A stretch of 64,000 nucleotides of DNA from Temperatibacter sp965603205 (GTDB taxonomy: Bacteria > Pseudomonadota > Alphaproteobacteria > Sphingomonadales > Kordiimonadaceae), in assembly GCA_965603205.1 (NCBI GenBank), contig CBFDCC010000006.1:124001-188000 (forward strand), read 5' to 3'. Positions 60,838-64,000 of the stretch are shown one piece after another. The position numbers were made by a program, and so were the translations under genes. The stretch's first letter is position 1; each line of letters opens with the position of its first letter. The notes beneath the pieces are model-generated. The model searched no databases and was not told the origin of the DNA. It worked only from the letters and a program-made list of their open reading frames with translations.

Positions 60838-62148
60838 ATGGCTATTGAAATATTTATGCCCGCACTGAGCCCGACAATGGAAAAGGGTACCTTGGCGACT
60901 TGGCTCGTTAAAGAAGGTGATAAGATTGAAAGCGGTGATGTTCTCGCTGAGATCGAAACAGACAAGGCTACAATGGAAGTTGAAAGCATTGACGAAGGCG
61001 TTATTGCTAAGATATTTGTTGAGGCTGGCGCTGAAGACGTACCAGTTGGAACACTTATTGCCATTATGGCTGAAGAGGGTGAAGACGTTGGTGATATGAG
61101 TTCTAAGGCACCAGCGCCAAGCGCTGCACCTGTTGAATCCGTTCCTGATAAAACCACTGCTGCTCCTGAACCTGCTCCAGCTCCAGCTTCAGCACCAAAA
61201 GTTGCCGCACAACAGGTACCTGAAGTGCAGAGCGGTGATAGAATTAAGGCTTCACCACTTGCAAAACGTATAGCTAGCCAAGAAGGTGTAGATATTACCG
61301 CAATATCAGGTTCTGGACCAAAGGGCCGTATTATAAAACGTGATATTGAGGCAGCGCTTGCATCTGGTGCAACGACAACGGCTACGACCGCGAATTTAGC
61401 TACGTCGACGGCTGCTGTTAGCACGTCGGTTGCGGCGACAGACTATGGACCACACGACGATATTCCATACCGCGAGGAACGCCTCTCTGGTATGCGCAAG
61501 ACCATTGCTAAGCGTTTAACCGAGTCTAAAACAACCGTGCCGCATTTCTATATGACGGTGGACTGCGAGGTTGATAATCTTCTTACAGTACGCAAAGAGT
61601 TAAATGCGAAGGCCACAGAGGGCGTTAAAGTCTCAGTGAATGATTTTGTTATTCGCGCAGCCGCACTTGCGCTAAAGAAAGTGCCAGCAGCTAACGTACA
61701 ATTCGCAGGTGATACAATGTATTGGTACGAGCGTGCTGACATTTCAGTTGCTGTAGCAATTGAAGGTGGCCTTATAACGCCAGTAGTGCGCGGTGCATGC
61801 GGTAAAGGACTAGGTGAAATCTCAACAGAGGTAAAAGAGCTAGCAGGCAAGGCACGTGACGGCAAGTTACTGCCTGAAGATTATGCTGGTGGCACTTTCT
61901 CTATCTCTAATCTCGGTATGTTTGGCATCAAAGAATTTTCAGCAGTTATAAACCCACCACAAGGTGCTATTTTAGCCATTGGCGCTGGCGAGCAACGCCC
62001 TGTGGTTAAGGACGGCGCACTAGCCGTTGCAACAGTAATGAGCTGTACGTTATCATGTGATCATCGGGCAATTGATGGTTCAGTAGGGGCCGCGTTCCTT
62101 GCAGAGTTCAAAAAACTTATCCAAGACCCTGTGACTATGTTGCTTTAA
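60838..62148 (+). CDS. pdhC: Pyruvate dehydrogenase E2, dihydrolipoamide acetyltransferase
   Basis: Core of the PDH complex; transfers acetyl from lipoyl to CoA. About 436 residues: one lipoyl domain (1-80, lipoyl Lys43), Ala/Pro linker, peripheral subunit-binding domain (about 132-170, ASPLAKRIASQEG), linker, and catalytic domain with the active-site motif HRAIDG (His409, Asp413). I choose the ATG at 60838 because AAGGA precedes it; an upstream GTG at 60817 would add seven residues. A 14-base tandem repeat spans the stop. Confidence 0.97.
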   Translation: MAIEIFMPALSPTMEKGTLATWLVKEGDKIESGDVLAEIETDKATMEVESIDEGVIAKIFVEAGAEDVPVGTLIAIMAEEGEDVGDMSSKAPAPSAAPVESVPDKTTAAPEPAPAPASAPKVAAQQVPEVQSGDRIKASPLAKRIASQEGVDITAISGSGPKGRIIKRDIEAALASGATTTATTANLATSTAAVSTSVAATDYGPHDDIPYREERLSGMRKTIAKRLTESKTTVPHFYMTVDCEVDNLLTVRKELNAKATEGVKVSVNDFVIRAAALALKKVPAANVQFAGDTMYWYERADISVAVAIEGGLITPVVRGACGKGLGEISTEVKELAGKARDGKLLPEDYAGGTFSISNLGMFGIKEFSAVINPPQGAILAIGAGEQRPVVKDGALAVATVMSCTLSCDHRAIDGSVGAAFLAEFKKLIQDPVTMLL

Positions 62149-62166
62149 TAGGGTTGCTTTAATAGA
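62139..62166 (+). repeat. 14-base tandem duplication across the pdhC stop codon
   Basis: GTTGCTTTAATAGG is followed directly by GTTGCTTTAATAGA; the first copy contains the pdhC stop. Confidence 0.85.
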
Positions 62167-62185
62167 GGGTGAATGGGGTTTTATT

Positions 62186-62500
62186 ATGTCTACCACAGAT
62201 GATTTAGATGATATTACAGGCGACTTAGAACGCAAAGAGGCTAACAGGTTAGCAGAAGCGCGAGGATTCTATTGGTTATGGATAATAGCTTTGGTTTTTC
62301 ATGTCGGTTATGCGTTATTTTTGTGGCTTACATATTCTAAACTGATGGTTCTTACTGATCATCTATCGATTATCGGGATGCTTATCTTAGCGCCAGTCTC
62401 TATGTGGTTACTTAATAGCGGGAAACAAGGCGGTGCAGTCGTTGCATCTATTGTTTTAGCGCTATTCTATTATTTTTATTTAATGTCGAATTGGGGTTGA
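62186..62500 (+). CDS. Three-helix membrane protein between pdhC and lpdA
   Basis: A 104-residue protein with an acidic N-terminus (residues 1-25) and three hydrophobic segments (about 29-48, 57-75 and 82-101). I do not recognise it. Its position, 37 bases after pdhC and 62 before lpdA on the same strand, suggests cotranscription with the PDH genes. The ribosome site (GAGGG or GGGG) is somewhat distant. No functional motif is visible. Confidence 0.65.
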   Translation: MSTTDDLDDITGDLERKEANRLAEARGFYWLWIIALVFHVGYALFLWLTYSKLMVLTDHLSIIGMLILAPVSMWLLNSGKQGGAVVASIVLALFYYFYLMSNWG

Positions 62501-62562
62501 ACCTAATTTTTCTAACACGCTAATGCAGTATAGTCAGGGTAGTACCTGAAAGGATTTAAAAT

Positions 62563-63957
62563 ATGTCGGATTATGATCTTATTGTTGTTGGTGGTGGCCC
62601 TGGTGGGTATGTTTCTGCTATACGCGCTGCACAACTTGGAATGAAAACAGCCTGTATAGAGCGCGAACATTTAGGCGGTATTTGCCTAAACTGGGGCTGT
62701 ATTCCAACCAAGGCATTATTGCGCTCTGCCGAGGTAATGCATCTGGCAAAAAATGGCGCTGAATTTGGCCTCCACATTCCAACTGTTGAGTTTGATCTAG
62801 AAAAGATTGTTAAGCGTAGCCGTGGCGTTGCGGGGCAATTATCAGGTGGGATTGGTCATCTATTAAAGAAGAACAAAGTCACCCATATTGTTGGCGAAGC
62901 TAAGTTAAAATCAAAAGGTGTTCTGAGTGTTAAGGACGCCAAGGGTAAAGTTAACGATGTTACGGCAAAGAATATCATCTTAGCCACTGGTGCCCGTGCT
63001 CGTGAATTACCGCATTTAAAAGCGGATGGCAAACACATCTGGACCTATAAACATGCACTTCAGCCTGATGTTGTTCCCACTAAGTTACTTGTGATTGGTT
63101 CTGGTGCGATTGGTATTGAATTTGCTAGTTTTTTCAACGATTTAGGCTCTAATGTCACTGTTGTTGAGATGATGGATCGGGTACTTCCAGTTGAGGACCA
63201 TGAAGTTTCAGCCTTTGCTGAGGACTCGTTCAAAAAAGCGGGAATGACCATTAAGAAAAAAGCTGGCGTTACCGAGCTTAAAGTGGCTGGTGGTAAAGTC
63301 ACAGCAACCGTTGAAGAAAATGGCAAAAAAACTAAAGAAACATTTGATCGTGTGATTTTAGCTATTGGTATTACAGGTAATGTTGAAAACCTTGGGTTAG
63401 AGGAAAACGGTATCAAGGTTGATCGAGGCCATATTGAAACTGATCCTTATGGTTTTACAGGCGTTGAAGGTATTTGGGCTATCGGTGATGTGGCTGGCGC
63501 GCCTTGGCTGGCGCATAAGGCATCCCATGAAGGCGTTGTAGCTGTTGAAAAGATTGCGGGTCTGCCTAACGTGCATCCGATGGATAAGGGAAACATTCCT
63601 GGCTGTACCTATTGTCGTCCACAAGTGGCAAGTGTGGGCCTTACTGAAGAAAAGGCGAAAGAGGCAGGTTACAAAATCAAAGTAGGTAAATTCCCATTCC
63701 AAGGTAACGGTAAGGCCATAGCACTGGGCGAACCTGAGGGTTTTGTTAAAACAATTTTTGATGAGAAAACTGGTGAAATGCTGGGCGCACATATGATTGG
63801 CGCTGAAGTAACTGAAATGATTCAAGGTTATGTGATAGCGCGCACGCTAGAAAGCACAGAAGCTGAATTACAACATACTGTTTTCCCACATCCAACTTTA
63901 TCTGAGATGATGCATGAATCTGTGTTAGATGCTTACGGTAAAGTGATTCACTGGTAA
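62563..63957 (+). CDS. lpdA: Dihydrolipoamide dehydrogenase (E3)
   Basis: FAD enzyme that reoxidises lipoyl groups with NAD+. The 464 residues have the FAD motif GGGPGGYVSAIRAAQLG, the redox pair Cys41/Cys46 (GGICLNWGCIPTKALL), the NAD motif GSGAIGIEFASFF near 178, the FAD-binding IWAIGDVAGAPWLAHKA, and the C-terminal HPTLSE with the active-site His. AAAGGA precedes the ATG. It is the last complete gene of the PDH group and probably serves PDH first. Confidence 0.97.
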   Translation: MSDYDLIVVGGGPGGYVSAIRAAQLGMKTACIEREHLGGICLNWGCIPTKALLRSAEVMHLAKNGAEFGLHIPTVEFDLEKIVKRSRGVAGQLSGGIGHLLKKNKVTHIVGEAKLKSKGVLSVKDAKGKVNDVTAKNIILATGARARELPHLKADGKHIWTYKHALQPDVVPTKLLVIGSGAIGIEFASFFNDLGSNVTVVEMMDRVLPVEDHEVSAFAEDSFKKAGMTIKKKAGVTELKVAGGKVTATVEENGKKTKETFDRVILAIGITGNVENLGLEENGIKVDRGHIETDPYGFTGVEGIWAIGDVAGAPWLAHKASHEGVVAVEKIAGLPNVHPMDKGNIPGCTYCRPQVASVGLTEEKAKEAGYKIKVGKFPFQGNGKAIALGEPEGFVKTIFDEKTGEMLGAHMIGAEVTEMIQGYVIARTLESTEAELQHTVFPHPTLSEMMHESVLDAYGKVIHW

Positions 63958-63971
63958 TTGAGTAAAACTAC

Positions 63972-64000
63972 ATGACACAAGAACTAACAAAAGACGGCTA
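63972..64000 (+). CDS. Start of a truncated gene, possibly lipA
   Basis: An ATG at 63972 opens a frame encoding MTQELTKDG up to the window edge. lipA (lipoyl synthase) often follows lpdA in Alphaproteobacteria, which makes it the likely candidate, but nine residues cannot identify it. No strong ribosome site. Confidence 0.35.

Noticed and set aside
60780..61424. 214-codon frame on the minus strand opposite pdhC
   Set aside because: Antisense shadow of the lipoyl domain and Ala/Pro linker of a strongly supported gene; composition is the complement of that region.
1..64000. CRISPR array, prophage, IS element, tRNA or rRNA genes
   Set aside because: No regularly spaced repeats, transposase or phage genes, and no tRNA/rRNA signatures were recognised on either strand; a covariance search could still find a small RNA.

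Overview
The window is a 64 kb, low-G+C (about 40% by eye) stretch of chromosome from an alphaproteobacterium. It is almost entirely core housekeeping genes; I see no prophage, IS element, CRISPR array, rRNA or tRNA. The alphaproteobacterial assignment rests on several things: a bacterial NDUFA12 gene next to mlaD/DUF2155/aat/accC/accB/aroQ; an RNase E with a long acidic insertion in its S1 domain beside amiC, mrcA and prfB; a pyruvate dehydrogenase E1 beta subunit carrying its own lipoyl domain; a GAAC-N7-GAAC (GTTC-N7-GTTC) SOS box at uvrA; and a dense cluster of GANTC (CcrM-type) sites before ftsB. I cannot name a genus.

Layout. 1-9.5 kb: TPR protein, trmFO, a degenerate M28-like membrane protein with a DUF924 gene, uvrA, a GFA-family protein, a secreted DUF1579-like protein, ssb, a class II aldolase/adducin protein. 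9.7-16.6 kb: the most accessory-looking part, with an unrecognised polytopic protein, a thiolase, small membrane proteins, a sterol-desaturase-family protein, a DUF4389 protein with a histone-H1-like tail and a GGDEF-EAL protein. 16.7-20.4 kb: nrdJ, the only ribonucleotide reductase seen here. 20.8-25.3 kb: the NDUFA12-mlaD-DUF2155 / aat-accC-accB-aroQ block. 25.4-28.6 kb: a ThiS-ThiG fusion, a DsbA-like protein and a BepA-like M48 protease. 28.7-38.8 kb: rne, then the envelope genes amiC and mrcA, prfB with its programmed frameshift, and a bactofilin/M23 peptidase pair. 38.9-46.5 kb: DUF455, bcp, glnE and a large AsmA-like protein. 46.5-55.9 kb: tyrS, anmK, an alpha/beta hydrolase, two tandem cysteine desulfurases plus a ferredoxin, dnaB and an M20 peptidase. 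56-64 kb: eno, ftsB and the pyruvate dehydrogenase genes pdhA-pdhB-(small ORF)-pdhC-(membrane protein)-lpdA.

Functionally the window links cell-wall growth and division (mrcA, amiC, M23, bactofilin, ftsB, anmK), replication and repair (dnaB, ssb, uvrA, nrdJ), translation (tyrS, prfB, trmFO, aat) and entry into the TCA cycle and fatty-acid synthesis (eno, PDH, accBC). The most notable signals are in non-coding DNA and unannotated small genes: an SOS box and an 18-bp perfect palindrome between uvrA and the GFA gene; an ACCCCC/GGGGGT dyad before nrdJ; DnaA-box-like 9-mers next to an AT-rich tract before dnaB; five GANTC sites in 54 bp before ftsB; a long structured rne leader with a possible upstream ORF; a palindromic intergenic repeat; and a 52-residue basic membrane peptide gene inside the PDH operon.
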